Source of the DNA: Beijerinckia sp. 28-YEA-48
GTDB lineage: Bacteria > Pseudomonadota > Alphaproteobacteria > Rhizobiales > Beijerinckiaceae
Assembly: GCF_900104955.1 (NCBI RefSeq)
Contig: NZ_FNSI01000001.1
Location: 5,180,001-5,244,000, forward strand
Direction of reading: 5' to 3'
DNA: 64,000 bases
A model generated the notes under the pieces. That model was given only the letters and a program-made list of their open reading frames with translations, did no database searches and was not told the origin of the DNA. Made by a program: the position numbers and the translations under genes. Shown here piece after piece: positions 63,019-64,000 of the stretch; positions within the stretch are counted from its first letter, which is position 1, and every line of letters begins with the position of its first letter.

Positions 63019-64000
63019 GAGCCGCCGCGCTAGGGTTTGCCATATCGGTCTTCGCCCTGACGAGCGCCTCGGCGCAGGCGCCGCAGGGCCCGGAGCCGTT
63101 CCAGCTGATCCGATCACTGCAAATGATCCAGTCGCAGATCGCCGCCGGTAGTCAGGCGGCCTATCTGGCGCAACCCAGACTCATGACCCAGATTGCCGAC
63201 GACTTTTCGCGGGCGCCCGAGAGCGTCTGGCGGGAGGCGCGCAATGCACAGGCGGCGGCGACCTATCTTTTTAGTGGCGGATTGGCCCGCGTCATCAGGC
63301 CGCTCGTACAATCCAATGCGATCCAGGAGCCTGACCGGCCGCTGGTGATGGGCGCGCTCGCCTATGTCGAGGGGCGCGAACAGGAAGCGCTCTCGCTCTT
63401 GATGGGCATCGACGCCCGATCTGTCCGGCCAAGCCTTGGCGGGCAGCTCGCCCTGGTGCAAGCGGCTTTGATCGGGGCGAAAGATCCAGCTGCCGCAAGC
63501 GCGTTTCTGGATACGGCCCGCCTGTTGATGCCGGGGTCGCTCGTCGAGGAAGCAGCATTGCGCCGGCAGATCTTTATGACGGACGCCAATGTCGATCTCG
63601 ACAAATTCTTTCTGATGGCGCGGCAATATTTTCAGCGCTATCGCAATTCCGTCTATGCCTCCAACTACTGGCCACGTTTCAACAGCCTGCTGTCGCATTC
63701 GGCGCTGTCCACCAAAGCGGGGGATTTCGAGAAGATCGAAACCTTCCTCACGGGCTTCAAACCGAACGAGCAGAGCGATCTCTATCTGAACATGGCCCGT
63801 TCCGCGATCCAGCGTGGAAACGCCAGAATTGCGCAACGCGCCGCGCATAATGCGAGGAAATTGTCCGAGACCGGAAGCGTTGAGGCGATCAGGGCCGATC
63901 TTTATGAGGGTGCGGCGATGATCGCGGGCAATCATATTGCGGCGGGCTTGGAAAAACTGGAGTCGTTGCCGGAGAAGACTCTCTCCAATGAAGAGAGAGA
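63015..64000 (+). CDS. motC: Periplasmic motor protein MotC (N-terminal part)
   Basis: From the GTG at 63015, overlapping the motB stop, the frame stays open for 328 codons to the window edge, so the C-terminus is missing. It starts with a signal peptide (cleavage near ASA-Q, residue 21), then EPFQLIRSLQMIQSQIAAGS and an all-helical, TPR-like solenoid with ALAYVEGREQEALSLLMGID, FFLMARQYFQRYRNSVYASN, DLYLNMARSAIQRGNARIAQ. This matches rhizobial MotC, a periplasmic partner of MotB that controls motor speed. The motE gene at 55114 would encode its chaperone. Confidence 0.9.
   Translation, partial: MRAAALGFAISVFALTSASAQAPQGPEPFQLIRSLQMIQSQIAAGSQAAYLAQPRLMTQIADDFSRAPESVWREARNAQAAATYLFSGGLARVIRPLVQSNAIQEPDRPLVMGALAYVEGREQEALSLLMGIDARSVRPSLGGQLALVQAALIGAKDPAAASAFLDTARLLMPGSLVEEAALRRQIFMTDANVDLDKFFLMARQYFQRYRNSVYASNYWPRFNSLLSHSALSTKAGDFEKIETFLTGFKPNEQSDLYLNMARSAIQRGNARIAQRAAHNARKLSETGSVEAIRADLYEGAAMIAGNHIAAGLEKLESLPEKTLSNEER

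Overview
The window is a chromosomal segment of an alphaproteobacterium, most likely of the order Hyphomicrobiales (Rhizobiales). This rests on the high-GC coding style, the rhizobial-type flagellar block (flgBC-fliE-flgGAI-motE-flgH-fliLP, plus motB-motC), an alphaproteobacterial RpoD and DnaG, an ELM1-family protein and a PhaZ of the Cys-nucleophile type. No insertion sequence, prophage, CRISPR array or integrase was seen. The genus cannot be settled from the sequence alone.

Layout. 1-1.1 kb: start of a secreted beta-helical repeat protein that runs off the left edge. 1.6-14.5 kb: mixed metabolic genes, namely a DsrE-like protein, a medium-chain reductase, an HxlR regulator with two matching operator-like sites in front of a reductase/GST pair, two orphan Bug/TctC binding proteins, rpsD with a clear terminator, a cupin protein, a second GST, PHA depolymerase, a CcdA/thioredoxin pair, an RBBP9-type hydrolase with no ordinary start codon, an HPP membrane protein and purB. 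14.8-29.8 kb: housekeeping genes carB, greA, an ELM1 homologue, a 2OG-Fe(II) oxygenase, an esterase, carA, yqeY, dnaG, rpoD, an HlyU homologue, a thioesterase and a CAU-anticodon tRNA.

29.9-49.4 kb is the main accessory block: aerobic benzoate degradation by the benzoyl-CoA epoxidation (box) pathway. An aromatic-acid MFS carrier and a complete branched-chain-type ABC importer could bring in the substrate. A benzoate-CoA ligase activates it. BoxA/BoxB epoxidise benzoyl-CoA, BoxC opens the ring, and BoxD oxidises the semialdehyde. An enoyl-CoA hydratase/isomerase probably feeds the product toward beta-ketoadipyl-CoA. BoxR (HTH plus shikimate-kinase-like domain) is the likely benzoyl-CoA-sensing repressor, and similar ATGCA-containing sites lie in both promoter regions. 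Extra members are a hot-dog thioesterase overlapping boxA, a feruloyl-CoA synthase-like gene at the operon end, and a DUF4863/hydrolase pair.

49.8-64 kb is a flagellar cluster: two closely related flagellins in inverted orientation around the basal-body operon, then fliF, a fliH-like gene, motB and motC (cut by the right edge).

The most unusual signals outside the genes are a palindrome of about 35 bp found three times, each time between convergent transcription units; the paired HxlR sites; a terminator-like hairpin in the carB leader; and a perfect 16-bp palindrome before rpoD. I saw no clearly new defence or mobile system. The least explained parts are the DUF4863-hydrolase-MFS group and the fcs-like gene in the box operon.
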